A DNA stretch of 64,000 nt, from positions 1 to 64,000 of IMG/VR virus record IMGVR_UViG_3300043446_003259; one strand, given 5' to 3'. Shown here piece by piece: positions 28,601 to 34,622 of this stretch; position 1 is the stretch's first letter, and each line of letters begins with the position of its first letter. This DNA is from a virus. Below the pieces are notes generated by a model that saw only the letters and a program-made list of their open reading frames with translations, ran no database searches and had not been told where the DNA came from. The translations under genes and the position numbers were made by a program.

Positions 28601-31439
28601 TTAAACCTAGGATGTTACCTGATGCGCTTACAAAGCCTGTTGTCGAAACATTTGCTCCTGTCAAATTACCTGAGGCACTTACTACACCTGTAGTAAATAA
28701 ATTAGCTCCTGTTATATTACCGGTTACACTGTGTGTTCCAGTAACTTGAACTCCCTGAGGAGTAATTAACTCTACGTTAGATACGCCACCTACGCTTACA
28801 CCAACATTCCCGTTAGCCGCAACAGTAACATTACTATTACCATTTATAATTTGAGTGCCAGCACCAATAGTCAAATTAGTCAATAAACTTCCATCGCCTT
28901 GGAAGAAGTTTGCTCTTACTAAATTTCCTAAGTTAGCATTTTGACTAAGGATATTGCCATTTGCTGTTAATTGGCCTGCTATTGAAACACTCGCTGCAGA
29001 AACAGCACCCCCTACGCTTAGTGCTCCTGCTACCCCTAAAGGTCCAACATTAGCATTTCCTGTGACACTTAAATTTCCTGATGTTGCTAGATTAGTTCCT
29101 AAAACATTTCCATTTGCACTAAGTGCCCCAGAAGATAAACTACCTACACTTAGTGTGCCATTAGCAGTTATATTGCCAATTACAGTCAATCCTGTATTAT
29201 TAACTCTTACAACATTGGCAGTTCCTCCAGATCCAATTCGAATCTCTCCGTTAATGCTTGGTATAGAAACATTGCTTGTGCCGTTCGTTAGTTGATTAAG
29301 TGAACTTTGATTTCCTAAATTAATTCCTGTTAAAAATGCACCGTTACCTAAAATATAATTGTCTGATCTTATATTCCCTGTCGTACTAATTTCATTTGTG
29401 ACGATTAAATTATTTGTTGTCACATTGCCCGAAACAGAAATATTTCCTGAATTTACCTGTTGTCCAATTAAAGTGCCTACCGCACTCACATTTCCTGATG
29501 TGAGTAAATTTGCACCTATTACATTACCATTGGCACTAACTCGTCCCGCTGTAGTTATGTTTGCTCCTGATAAAGTACCATTTGCATTGATTGCGCTTGC
29601 TGCATTTAAGTTATTTGCTAAAACATTTCCTAATACACTTACGTTATTTGAATTTACGTTATTAGCAGAAATATTACCTGCTGTACTAATTTGAGTAGTG
29701 GCAATTAAATTTGCACCCTGTATATTTCCATTTGCAGTTACACTACCTGTACTTGATATAGTAGCTCCTCTAATATTAGAGTTAGAAACGATATTATTTG
29801 AAACATTTAAGTTTGCACTATTTAAATTTCCTGTTGCACTAATTGTTGTACTTTGAAGTATGTTAGTTAAAGGATTAAATGTTAAATTTGGACTTGCTGC
29901 CAAACCATCATTAATGTTATATTGAATTTGATTGGTTAATCCTGCAACAATGTCAGGTAACACAACTGGGCTCCAACTTAAATTACCAGTTCCATCTGTA
30001 ACCAAAGTATAATCAGGATACCCTCCGGTGATTCTGACGTTTGAAACATCACCTAAATTTGTAATACCGTTTACATCCAGTCCCGTCAATGTGCCAACCG
30101 TAGTTATATTAGGTTGTGATGAAGAATTTGCTATTAATTTTCCAGATAAAAAATTCGCATAAACAGCATTAGCAATATTTGCGTTTTCAGCAGTAATTGT
30201 GTTACTTGCGATGCCGTTTGCATCTGAAGAAATTGACGTATTACCTAAATAAATCGTATTGCCTGATAACCATAGTTCTTTCCAACGTTGTGTTGGGCTT
30301 CCTAAATTTTGTTGTAAATCATCTTGGGGTATAAGATTACCTTTTACTACACCAGTTAATGAAAGATTTCCTATATTTGCATTACCTAGTGTGTTTAATC
30401 CAGCTGATGTGACAACACCCCCTGCACTTATTTGTCCTGTAGTTCTTAAATTACCACCAGTAACATTACCTGTTGCACTAATACTTGAATTTGCATTTAC
30501 AGTTGTAAAATTAGCAGGCGCTGCGTTACCTGTTCCTAAACCAAGAGATCCTGTCAAGTTCGCTGAAGTAAGAAGCGTGGTTGTTATTCTTGTTATGTTT
30601 GCATTACCAGTTAATGATAAATTACTTGTATCTTTATTAAAGGTAAGATTTGCACTACCACCAAATAATCCAGCTGTATCTTGGAACTGAATTTGTGTGT
30701 TGGCACCACCTGGAGTCCCTGTGCCTGCTTGATAGAATGAACAAATAATATTACCTGTATTGGCAACTGCAGGGGTAAAACCTGTACTGTTGACTGCGTT
30801 AGCTAATCCTGGATCGCTATATATCGAAAAAGTTTTATTTGTTAATTTGACGCCATAATATTTGTTTGTATTGTTTTCACCAGACACCGCAATTTCAGGC
30901 ATACCTGCTACACCAATAATAGTTAGTGGAATACCAGTGACAATAGTATTATCATTAATTGTAGTTACAACTGCTGGATTGGCTTTTGTAATGCCTTGTA
31001 TTCTAAATGTGCCAACACCAGTACCTTCCCAGCTCAAGTTACCAGTACCATCTGTGGTTAACACATAACCGTTTAATCCACCTCTTAGTACAACATTGTT
31101 AGCAGTTCCTAAATCTATTTTAATATTGCTTGTGCCACCAGCGTTAACCCATGTATTTGCATTAGCTACTAACACTTGACCTGTGTTGACAGGACTGTTT
31201 AGAGATATTTGTGTGTTAGCAGTACCGCCTATTTTAGACCAGTTGAGTACAGAAACTTCTGTTAAAATCTCTGTTTGAGTGGTTAGTGCATTGCCTGAAG
31301 GGGGAAATAGATTAGGATCATTCCCAATGTATAATCTGCGTTCGTCAGTTGCAAACCCTAATTCGCCCTCAGCTAGTTGGGGCAAGTCAACGTTAGCCCC
31401 TGTGCGGTGTTGAATCTTAGAAATCTGTATAATAGCCAT
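16662..31439 (-). CDS. Giant repetitive tail-fibre-like protein (4,925 residues)
   Basis: One uninterrupted frame of 14.8 kb. The N-terminus (residues 1-45: QHRTGANVDLPQLAEGELGF then RRLYIGND) matches the N-terminal domain of phage receptor-binding and fibre proteins of the Mtd type. From there to about 24.5 kb the protein is made of short Gly/Asn/Ser/Thr-rich beta repeats of roughly 16-17 residues (S.TGN..G.NL..TG.IS). A distinct domain at about 24.1-24.45 kb (ITLPNPLGNQGASFVFRL...) separates these from five ~1.3 kb modules toward the C-terminus, each with a (W/F)(L/I)GD...GYI.FG....LGR.G...LT block followed by DYF...GG...G(F/Y)VS(F/I)DT blocks. The C-terminus is a small unique domain ending YINGWGIT. 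Role: most likely a very long adhesin or fibre on the virion; late box at 31470-31477. Confidence 0.85.
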   Translation of the reverse strand: MAIIQISKIQHRTGANVDLPQLAEGELGFATDERRLYIGNDPNLFPPSGNALTTQTEILTEVSVLNWSKIGGTANTQISLNSPVNTGQVLVANANTWVNAGGTSNIKIDLGTANNVVLRGGLNGYVLTTDGTGNLSWEGTGVGTFRIQGITKANPAVVTTINDNTIVTGIPLTIIGVAGMPEIAVSGENNTNKYYGVKLTNKTFSIYSDPGLANAVNSTGFTPAVANTGNIICSFYQAGTGTPGGANTQIQFQDTAGLFGGSANLTFNKDTSNLSLTGNANITRITTTLLTSANLTGSLGLGTGNAAPANFTTVNANSSISATGNVTGGNLRTTGQISAGGVVTSAGLNTLGNANIGNLSLTGVVKGNLIPQDDLQQNLGSPTQRWKELWLSGNTIYLGNTSISSDANGIASNTITAENANIANAVYANFLSGKLIANSSSQPNITTVGTLTGLDVNGITNLGDVSNVRITGGYPDYTLVTDGTGNLSWSPVVLPDIVAGLTNQIQYNINDGLAASPNLTFNPLTNILQSTTISATGNLNSANLNVSNNIVSNSNIRGATISSTGSVTANGNIQGANLIATTQISTAGNISANNVNSNNVSVLGNVLANNLNAASAINANGTLSGANITTAGRVSANGNVIGANLLTSGNVSAVGTLIGQQVNSGNISVSGNVTTNNLIVTNEISTTGNIRSDNYILGNGAFLTGINLGNQSSLNQLTNGTSNVSIPSINGEIRIGSGGTANVVRVNNTGLTVIGNITANGTLSVGSLSSGALSANGNVLGTNLATSGNLSVTGNANVGPLGVAGALSVGGAVSAASVSIAGQLTANGNILSQNANLGNLVRANFFQGDGSLLTNLTIGAGTQIINGNSNVTVAANGNVGVSVGGVSNVELITPQGVQVTGTHSVTGNITGANLFTTGVVSASGNLTGANVSTTGFVSASGNILGLNITAAGNLSVTGNISSTSNITAAGNFVANNANLGNANISGVLSITGIVANGNVVGANVNSTGNISVTANVNTTGLSASGNATIGGSLQVASLSATGAISTTGTVSGSNASLGNAVVANFFLGNLRGNLASGTNTFIIPSTNAINFTVNNTQNVVVISQNSFAITGLLTADTSNVSNLNANNANITSLNATSLTTSAFNVTGNILTTNIQTGNLSVTGNANLPLTTISNTLTVNGASFLSNISANGSIVASANIQSNILNANTTNIVANATVGNLITGGLVTANGNITGANLNSTGNLSVNANISSNNITIANRLTVSNLANVANLISTSNISAFGTIQSNALNANTLTINSNATVNNLAVANFVQSNLIPNIGNTYDLGTPANSYRSLAVSNVGVAIGQTSLTSNVNQLTINAANTIISSGIVNDLTVGNLANLGSIANLRIFGGNNNEVLVTNGSGNLSFSNITAVIPAAGSNTSIQFNDNGVFGASSALTFNKSNGVTSGTFSGNASRLFGIPGANVTGQVPNALVATTVTFASQANITAVGNLTSLSVVGNLRTGNANLGNLATANFISGILTSPSQNNITDLGNLNNLTVSNITGNVNFEFTSNVALGQVSNLRILGGLKGQILSTDGVGNLSWLSPTANRVANGLSAINIEENANIEFTVAGFANRIRVEQSTFASNVNAVFNEAVNFFAPVNLGTIANLRILGGQTGQVLTTTGNAGLIGWASAPATQSIVNGSSNIVVGANTNIRVSVAGTPNVTQFTNTGIITSTVSATGIVNTGLANLGNISNVKIQGGNANNIIITDGSGNISFAPAPIAPSISNGQSNITIDLSGNVRTSVAGNANVFVVANTGITVSGRSNLGPIGNVTITGGAANQLLSTDGQGNLTWVASPPTSQISNGTSNVNIQNINGPVNIVATGVTSAIFSNTGVSVSGSLTANGNILTDIARLKVTGGIANQVLTVVDANGNLTFGSLPASNQIVGGNSNVVVNPNANVTISVQSVANVFTVTATGVRVGGELSLTGNANLANIDSLNILGGNAGDVITTDGAGNLSFTTPSIGTAIANGSSNVRIPINAGNINFGVSGTPNVLVISPQLANLNGNLSVTGNISSNSNLNLAGALSAAGTVTGQNITTAGTISATGNISTSANLSVTGTTTITGQLNIGSANLGNLLSGSGNISVTGNINGNNIIGNALSTTGNINGANITASANANVGNLYATNLVSAAGNIASGNNILASGSISAVGTITGNQFVGNGALLTNVTANVARIANGVSNINIPVANGNISVTVGGASVATISPGNFSVAIDSGFGGNISVFENITAGNRVTANVLSAAGNITGAFLFGNGAFLTGVNTNVYNDGNVANFLPNYTGNLGNVTNINASGIINTSGLIGSYLSVSSATTLPLSRSGALVNITGSNYNITLPNPLGNQGASFVFRLRTGGQFVSLVSPSGTFEGSGYTGTGTITITYATGQIFDVWSDGTNYIVSVSIESEANLGFRVRSGTVSTSTTTGALVVTGGMGVSGNIFSGGNATIAGALSINGSFNSPAANITQITGNIFGRSTSNIVITNGDTGNGEIVLRAGGSIIQTINNANVTVNGNIIANNGNITATNTVTAPFANITGNVTTPAVFANTLSSNAANTSNSTLSIFANTITTGNANANIIAISSNGSIILGGLLGIHSNANITNVNTIQVTNVNAQSITSPVLNIGNISVSSNVTANGVIHSNNVGTGNNFRVGNSVWLGDRNVVDTLAVRGQQNDTVGYITFGSDSTARLGRSGTAALTWNSNLSVSGTITANNFVGNINVANTDLSANSFTSNTFNGGNFSGRLITTVTGNNVFELIRANVAGPTNADYFSLEVGGTGADSGYVSFNTGDNGSEPIFFRQYNGPNIQRQVTLLDASGNTVFPGNITTTGNVAASNLIGNLTAFVPAPQTANIINATMAGSDYFRVQLGGPTSDNGYVAFDVGDEGSEEVFFRQFTGANFATELRRVTLLNSQGNAVFPNQVSAVGFLGTSVSVSGTVTATSLVGNISTTGNINAGNITGNFSGTNANLVNLFATSFIQAPIIGNAASNIGGNVISGNTVSVTGTVSGASLSGNLSASLANVISYTGNNASLTANITANNFISTSTGTGNNFAVGNRAFIGDANIADTIIIKGQNNPANGYIIFGTGNNSQTLGRAGTGPLTYTGNISANGTITANNFIGNFTFANVDVNANSFTSNNFFGGNLVGTLTTNTITGNSTFQLIRSNIADNDYFRVIVGGTGSDQGFVSFDTGDQGNEPIYFRQYNGSNIEHQVTILDANGVSRFEDAVSNSFRGNLVSSPATSTTAVDIVSGTMAGTDSFRIQLGAIANTTNRGIVSFDTGDGSSNANAVIQFRQFYGNGFTTVQSNLTLLDQGGDTSIPGNVSIAKSLSVTGNINVAGTFTTGNVSATSNITTPSLTATTITSNANIFANNISATGNIRASNDIITTQDVQASRILSTGNITATGLVTGTTISASGNITGASLLGNVVSISGNITGASLLGNVVSVSGNINGNNVITNTLTSVGNIVTAAQNNTPNIFRISNKAWLGDIGINDTLLLTGNANAANGYIVFGNGNSSQSLGRAGTGPLTYTGNMSLSGNVTANNFVGNFNFSNGDVIANSFTSNNFIGRLISNNLTGSNTAVLIRGNVADNDYFELTVGGTGTNQGFVEFSTGDEGTEPIYFRQYTGATVTSNLTLLDGSGNTILNKNLSVPGNINLTSSGNLSTAGNVIANRIFGTLTASVSGTNSANIVQGTMAGTDAFRIQAGGTASDQGFLEIATADNGNEPIYVRQYTIVGSDPFGGISREVIVLDANGNSFFPGVITATGGISASGNVNVASNINITGVGSALRINNGNIFANNGLIFGDDIRGNTVTSATYVQANTELRVGTTGNVYIYANGFITTNNNINTTANISASGNINLGGNISATGNLTGNRFIGNTVSITGTATAASLVGDLTANNANIGNVTGTTSSVSGNVTGNLFISNGTGTGNNYRVGNAAWLGDITDADTVRITGIANPANGFIVFGNGNNAAKLGRNGVGALTYTGNMSATGTITANNFVGNFTFANSDVNANSFSSNNFFGGNFVGRLTVNALTGTSNAELIRANIATSDFFALTVGGTAADAGFAAFDVGDNGNEQIFFRQFTGAAPTRTLTLLDPNGNTILPNNLSVTANITTTSNVIANNFVGNLSMSVAGGVVANVINTTVAGSDYFRIQIGGSTDQGYVSIDTANEGNEPIFVRQYISTQVDPYAALNREVILLSNSGNTVFPGTVSVGGGISVTGAISAGGSLSVPNLSVSGNIVAAAIISATGNIIGSSNLSVVSGITAGSILSSGTLSANGNITTPANISATGLIESFGNMRTSANLCVVGNISNPSGNITSNNFTGNAVSVTGNVTAANLVGNLTATSAVITSATGTSSSVTGNVTGNIIISSATGSGNNFRVGTTTWIGDIGVTETLMISGQSNIANGYVVFGNGNNSARLGRAGTGPLTYSGDMSLTGNITANNLFGNVTLSGDLTANNFTANNFIGGNIRGLLTTANLTGTTNANIILSNIADSDYFRVVVGGTSTDNGFVSFETGDNGNEPIFFRQFNGITPRTLTLLDSTGNTNLPGSLSVVGNISTANNITANTFTGNLQITLSGTNTANILNTTIADNDYFRIQVGGSSSNAGFVSFDTANEGTEPIFVRQYTESGGNPYGTVARSLTLLDSGGNTSIPGSLSVGGLVSASGTVSAPQVVANITTPTLSGSNTANALYGGIATDDFYRIQVGGTGANSGFISIDTADNGNEPIYVRQYTNSGGNPFGTLTRTLTLLDSVGDTLVPGNLNISGAFSNVAIPAGGNARIGYRISPIQTKNSSYTLAVDDSDTLLYFAGQPGGTNLNIQSDGTSVLPFGTQIRLINGDAFQNVTVLPAVGVTLRYQGTTGTRTLAAYADTTLVKVAANTWYINGWGIT
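17100..23400 (-). repeat. Five-module higher-order repeat inside the giant fibre gene
   Basis: The conserved (L/I)GD codons of the five module heads lie near 23,362, 22,154, 20,876, 19,514 and 18,170, so the period is about 1.21-1.36 kb (about 400-450 residues). Each head reads roughly NNFRVGN..WLGD....DT...GQ.N..NGYIVFG.....LGR.GTG.LT. Each module then carries two sub-blocks with (E)PI(F/Y)(F/V)RQ(Y/F), and the last carries three, giving 11 copies in all. Copies differ at many residues, so the expansion is old enough to have diverged. Confidence 0.85.
20992..21087 (-). repeat. Near-perfect 48 bp tandem duplication in the giant fibre gene
   Basis: Units 20992-21039 and 21040-21087 agree at 45 of 48 bases and encode two copies of the 16-residue phrase SGNITGASLLGNVVS(I/V). 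This is much closer than other repeats in the gene and marks a recent in-frame expansion. Confidence 0.85.
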
Positions 31440-31469
31440 AGTATAATTCTTAAGAAAAGATGATTATAC

Positions 31470-31477
31470 TATTTATC
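31470..31477 (-). promoter_or_regulatory. Late promoter octamer of the giant fibre gene
   Basis: GATAAATA on the minus strand, 30 nt before the ATG at 31439, after the replication-type genes to its right. Confidence 0.7.
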
Positions 31478-31497
31478 AATCTATTTTAGATTGGAAA

Positions 31498-32184
31498 CTA
31501 TAGGAATTTACTGTAATATTCGTCTAGTTTGCGAAACCAAAGGTCAGAATATTTGTCAAATTCTAATCCTTCAACTACAAATTCTAAGTATTCATTATCG
31601 GCGGTACACATAAAAATAACTCCTTTTCTTATGTTTGTACCATGAACTTCATTATGTGCATTTGCATAGGCTGCTGATTGAATAAAATAATCTTCAATCC
31701 ATTCACGCTTTTTAACTTTATTACTTTGTTTGTGATCCATGATTGCCTCAGCACCGTCATGTATGCCACATAAATCGGTAGTACCAGCGTAAATTTTAGG
31801 AAAATAAAGAGGAACTTCAACTCCCCATGCTTCATTTACTTTTGAAAGGCCTTTTGTAATAATACTCTGTGCCATTTTATGACTTTGAATGCTATATGGA
31901 TTGCTTCCTGGCTCTTTAAGAATTCCTTCTTTTATATAATCCTCTATGAACTTATGCATTCTTGTACCACGACCTGCTGCTTCTGTTGTGATTTCTTGCG
32001 CACGTTTGTGACCTACACGATTGCGCCACTCCATTAATGCTTTTTTGCTTTCTTCTGATTTGGTCGCATCTAATATTGTAGTAACACTTGGAAGTTTTTC
32101 TCCATCCGGCGTAGCATACTTTCTTGAACCGTCAATTGTTTCTTTGCTAAACTTAACGTAATTAAATTTGTTTGGATTATACAT
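31498..32184 (-). CDS. PD-(D/E)XK exonuclease (RecB/Cas4/MGME1-like)
   Basis: 228 residues. The motifs of the RecB-like nuclease family appear in order: GRGTRMH near residue 76, then E123, GTTDLCG with D137, and IMDHKQ with D150-x-K152, followed by a QSAAYA helix. Such enzymes degrade or trim DNA ends during replication, recombination or host DNA breakdown. The start is the ATG at 32184 (a TTG precedes it). TACAAT lies exactly 6 nt before this ATG and no Shine-Dalgarno is visible, so the message may be leaderless and early. Confidence 0.8.
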   Translation of the reverse strand: MYNPNKFNYVKFSKETIDGSRKYATPDGEKLPSVTTILDATKSEESKKALMEWRNRVGHKRAQEITTEAAGRGTRMHKFIEDYIKEGILKEPGSNPYSIQSHKMAQSIITKGLSKVNEAWGVEVPLYFPKIYAGTTDLCGIHDGAEAIMDHKQSNKVKKREWIEDYFIQSAAYANAHNEVHGTNIRKGVIFMCTADNEYLEFVVEGLEFDKYSDLWFRKLDEYYSKFL

Positions 32185-32190
32185 CAAGTC

Positions 32191-32196
32191 ATTGTA
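32191..32196 (-). promoter_or_regulatory. Sigma-70-type -10 box, leaderless geometry
   Basis: Minus-strand TACAAT, exactly 6 nt before the nuclease ATG at 32184. If it is a -10 element the transcript would start at the ATG. Confidence 0.4.
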
Positions 32197-32220
32197 TTAC
32201 AGATTTACTAATAATACAAC

Positions 32221-32547
32221 TTAAATGGTGAAGCTTTCCCCACAACCACAGCGCGCCTTTTCTTTCGGATTTATAAAGTTAAAGCCTTCATTTAATCCCT
32301 CACGCTTCCATTCCATTGTAAGCCCATCTACATAAGGTAAATCTTTATTGTTAACAACTACAATTAAATCAGCTATGTTGTAACTCATGTAACTGCCTTG
32401 TGTAGGAAGGTTATCAACATATTCAAGTTTATATGCTAAACCACTGCATCCAGTAGTTTGGACTCCTATCATTATGCCTAATCCTTTACCACGCTTTTGA
32501 ATTTGTTGTTTGACTTTGTTTGCTGCTTTTTCTGTAAGAGTAATCAT
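32221..32547 (-). CDS. A-type iron-sulfur carrier protein (IscA/ErpA/HesB family)
   Basis: 108 residues with the three conserved cysteines of the family: C34 in TTGCSGLAY and C100/C102 in RCGCGESF. These proteins carry Fe-S clusters or iron to target enzymes. The N-terminus (MITLTEKAANKVKQQI) is also family-typical. It starts 4 bp inside the end of the upstream gene (ATGA), so its synthesis is coupled to a head-region protein, which is odd for a metabolic gene. Likely an auxiliary metabolic gene that supports a host or phage Fe-S enzyme. Confidence 0.88.
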   Translation of the reverse strand: MITLTEKAANKVKQQIQKRGKGLGIMIGVQTTGCSGLAYKLEYVDNLPTQGSYMSYNIADLIVVVNNKDLPYVDGLTMEWKREGLNEGFNFINPKEKARCGCGESFTI

Positions 32548-32873
32548 CGTTTATCGCTTGCACGTTGAGCCATTTTTGCTACAGTTTTTTCTGCATCATC
32601 TACGCTCATTGGTTTTTTACCGTCAACCTTTTGACCCTTAAAAATTATTTCATCACCCTTTATATCGTCAATGATGTTGACTAAAGGTTCTTTAGTAATC
32701 ATGTCACGCAAATCGCTTATATCGACACTTATATCATTTGAATTCATAAGTTGAATAAATGCATCTACTGACATCGGTTTATTTGCATGTAGGTATTTGC
32801 CTTTAAGTTGGTCGGCAATAGCGACCAACTTAACACGTAAAGGATCATCACCTACAAATTCAAATAAACGCAT
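32544..32873 (-). CDS. Conserved small protein, possible head-associated
   Basis: 109 residues starting MRLFEFVGDDPL, similar to the short M(K/R)xxEF leaders of several other genes here. A repeated phrase KPMSVD(A/D) occurs at about residues 32-38 and 86-92. The body is helical and charged. I recognise it from marine T4-like phages but without a function. It is coupled to the Fe-S carrier downstream and follows a 241-residue head candidate by 2 nt. Confidence 0.7.
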   Translation of the reverse strand: MRLFEFVGDDPLRVKLVAIADQLKGKYLHANKPMSVDAFIQLMNSNDISVDISDLRDMITKEPLVNIIDDIKGDEIIFKGQKVDGKKPMSVDDAEKTVAKMAQRASDKR

Positions 32874-32875
32874 TA

Positions 32876-33601
32876 TTATCTTTTACCGCGACCTAATTTT
32901 GGAGAAGGAATTTCTTCACTATCCATTTCATCTTCAGGTTGTGTTGATAATTCTTCTGCATCTTGAGCCATTGCGTCTACTTCTTCACCAGGCATTCCAC
33001 CTGCCATATCTGCACCAGGCATTCCCATACCAGGCATGCCAGCTGCAAATCCAGAACCTTGGCCAGTTACGACATTTAACGCACTCTGTAATCCTGACTT
33101 TGCTTGCGTTAAAGCAGCTTGCAATCCGGTCAATGCTTCAGTAGCCATTGAGTTAAACTGCTCACCTTGATCGCCGCCCATTTCACCGCTTACGCTATCT
33201 ACTACGGCTGGAAGTTCTTTAACTAGCATGTCAGAAACATCTTCTATCATTTTCTGAACACTATCCATCATATCTTTGGCTGCAAGAACAACTTGCGCTT
33301 GTTCAATTTCTTCATTTTCTACAACAATTCGACTATTATATTTTGGTTGTGCTTTTAATTCAGAATAGTAGTCTGAAAGGGCTTGCTCCATAAATACAAG
33401 TTTTAGGTATTGAGGATTGTTTTCGCTTGAGTAAACCTTGTCAGTTTCTTTTACTTCGCTAAGTAGATTTTTTACTTTCCCAAGCATATCCCTAGTTTGC
33501 GTAAGACTCAGCTTTTCAACTGGAAGATCCGTGTTAAAGTTCTCTCTTAGAGCCTTTTTGGCCATTGCGTAAGGTTTTTGATTAAATTCTGTAAGTTTCA
33601 T
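32876..33601 (-). CDS. Conserved structural candidate (possible prohead core/internal protein)
   Basis: 241 residues from the ATG at 33601 (a TTG four codons upstream lacks support). Leader MKLTEFNQKPY, a long helical N-terminal two-thirds with QYLKLVFMEQALSDYY and AAKDMMDSVQKMIEDVSDMLVKE, then a low-complexity tail of Gly/Met/Pro (GMPGMGMPGADMAGGMPG) and acidic residues ending GRGKR. Helical, acidic, low-complexity composition suits a prohead core or internal head protein. GATAAATA at 33624-33631, 22 nt upstream, makes it late. Confidence 0.7.
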   Translation of the reverse strand: MKLTEFNQKPYAMAKKALRENFNTDLPVEKLSLTQTRDMLGKVKNLLSEVKETDKVYSSENNPQYLKLVFMEQALSDYYSELKAQPKYNSRIVVENEEIEQAQVVLAAKDMMDSVQKMIEDVSDMLVKELPAVVDSVSGEMGGDQGEQFNSMATEALTGLQAALTQAKSGLQSALNVVTGQGSGFAAGMPGMGMPGADMAGGMPGEEVDAMAQDAEELSTQPEDEMDSEEIPSPKLGRGKR

Positions 33602-33623
33602 AGTAATTCCCAAAGATGTATAG

Positions 33624-33631
33624 TATTTATC
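33624..33631 (-). promoter_or_regulatory. Late promoter octamer
   Basis: GATAAATA on the minus strand, 22 nt before the ATG at 33601; likely drives the 33601-32221 run. Confidence 0.7.
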
Positions 33632-33641
33632 AAGATTCCAA

Positions 33642-34118
33642 TTATTTATAGGAACTTTGATTCAACCAATTTAGTTGATAATTTTTAGCTTTTTGTCCTA
33701 AAACTGATAGTTCTGATATCACTGAGGTTTGTTTCAATTTATTCTCAATTATTTTATTTAGATATATAAACTTTTTGTCTTTTTCTTTAGACTTTTTCAG
33801 ATATCTTTCACATAAATTTATAGAAATGTCTAATCCGTTCAATTGATTATCTAGGAACTTAACACGGTCTGCTTCAACAATTTTATTTTTGTTGTCTAAC
33901 GTACACCAAGTCAAAGCGTACTTTAGGGTACAAAAAGCATTTATTTGGTCATTGTACAATTGTATTACTTGATACCCTTTTACCGTTTTCTTAATAATAT
34001 ATTTCTCAAAAACTCTATATCCGTCTTTTTCTTGGATTATAACAAATTTTTTGATATTATTTACTGTAGCAGGATCTATTATTTTTTGAATAGATTTTAA
34101 AAATTCTTTATCAGTCAT
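33642..34118 (-). CDS. Unknown protein, lysine-rich
   Basis: 158 residues from the ATG at 34118, which overlaps the end of the upstream gene (ATGACTGA), so translation is coupled. A TTG 15 nt upstream could extend it. Segments: FVIIQEKDGYRVFEKYIIKKTVKGYQV, a beta pattern, followed by a lysine-rich helical half (ERYLKKSKEKDKKF). It pairs with the next upstream gene in other marine T4-like phages as I recall, without known function. Confidence 0.65.
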   Translation of the reverse strand: MTDKEFLKSIQKIIDPATVNNIKKFVIIQEKDGYRVFEKYIIKKTVKGYQVIQLYNDQINAFCTLKYALTWCTLDNKNKIVEADRVKFLDNQLNGLDISINLCERYLKKSKEKDKKFIYLNKIIENKLKQTSVISELSVLGQKAKNYQLNWLNQSSYK

Positions 34119-34560
34119 AGGATAAAATTTCAAAATATATATTACGTAGTTCGGGACTAATATCTAAACTTGTAGGTATATTATGGGGACTTTTCCCAGT
34201 TTTGATCATAGGTACGTCCTCACAGTCATTGTATAGAGCACCTAAATCATCTTTTCCGTCTGAGAATACGCTAGCATAATTGACTATAAAATCAAAATAC
34301 CAATAATTTTGAGTTTCAGTAAAATCATATAAAAATCCAAATTTATCAATATTCTTGTCATCACTGTTTAGAAAAGGTTCTGTGACGTTTTCAGGCTGAG
34401 CCCTTAATGAAATAACTTGTATTATTGTGTCTAAATTACACTGTGTGCTTCTTTTATTTTGCCACTCTAAAGCTTCCTCAACTGAAGCGTCTAGTAACTT
34501 TTTCTTATTTGTTACATTAGTTTTTGTAATATCAAACAAGCTATAACATCTTATTCTCAT
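34111..34560 (-). CDS. Conserved protein of unknown function
   Basis: 149 residues. Start MRIRCYSLFDITKTNV; the middle holds EWQNKRSTQCNLDTIIQVIS and the end THIPTSLD-like plus SPELRNIYFEILSYD. The pattern recurs in marine T4-like phages. TATAAATA at 34566-34573, a perfect late octamer, ends exactly 5 nt before the ATG and there is no Shine-Dalgarno, so the mRNA is predicted to be leaderless. A strong terminator lies just upstream. Confidence 0.75.
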   Translation of the reverse strand: MRIRCYSLFDITKTNVTNKKKLLDASVEEALEWQNKRSTQCNLDTIIQVISLRAQPENVTEPFLNSDDKNIDKFGFLYDFTETQNYWYFDFIVNYASVFSDGKDDLGALYNDCEDVPMIKTGKSPHNIPTSLDISPELRNIYFEILSYD

Positions 34561-34565
34561 AAAGT

Positions 34566-34573
34566 TATTTATA
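34566..34573 (-). promoter_or_regulatory. Late promoter octamer, leaderless geometry
   Basis: Perfect TATAAATA on the minus strand, 5 nt before the ATG at 34560. Confidence 0.7.
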
Positions 34574-34577
34574 GAGG

Positions 34578-34607
34578 TAAAAAAACCCGAGAAATTCTCG
34601 GGTTTTT
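34578..34607 (-). terminator. Rho-independent terminator
   Basis: Arms AAAAACCCGAGA / TCTCGGGTTTTT (34581-34592 and 34596-34607) with a T run on the minus strand. It ends transcripts of the 34623-34994 virion gene and insulates the leaderless promoter just beyond it. Confidence 0.9.
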
Positions 34608-34622
34608 AAAACTAAAATTTAT

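Noticed and set aside
17272-31068. Many long plus-strand open frames (up to 224 codons) opposite the giant fibre gene
   Set aside because: They are antisense shadows of the low-complexity, Asn/Gly/Thr-rich repeat codons; their proteins are Leu/Pro/Val-rich low-complexity without start signals.
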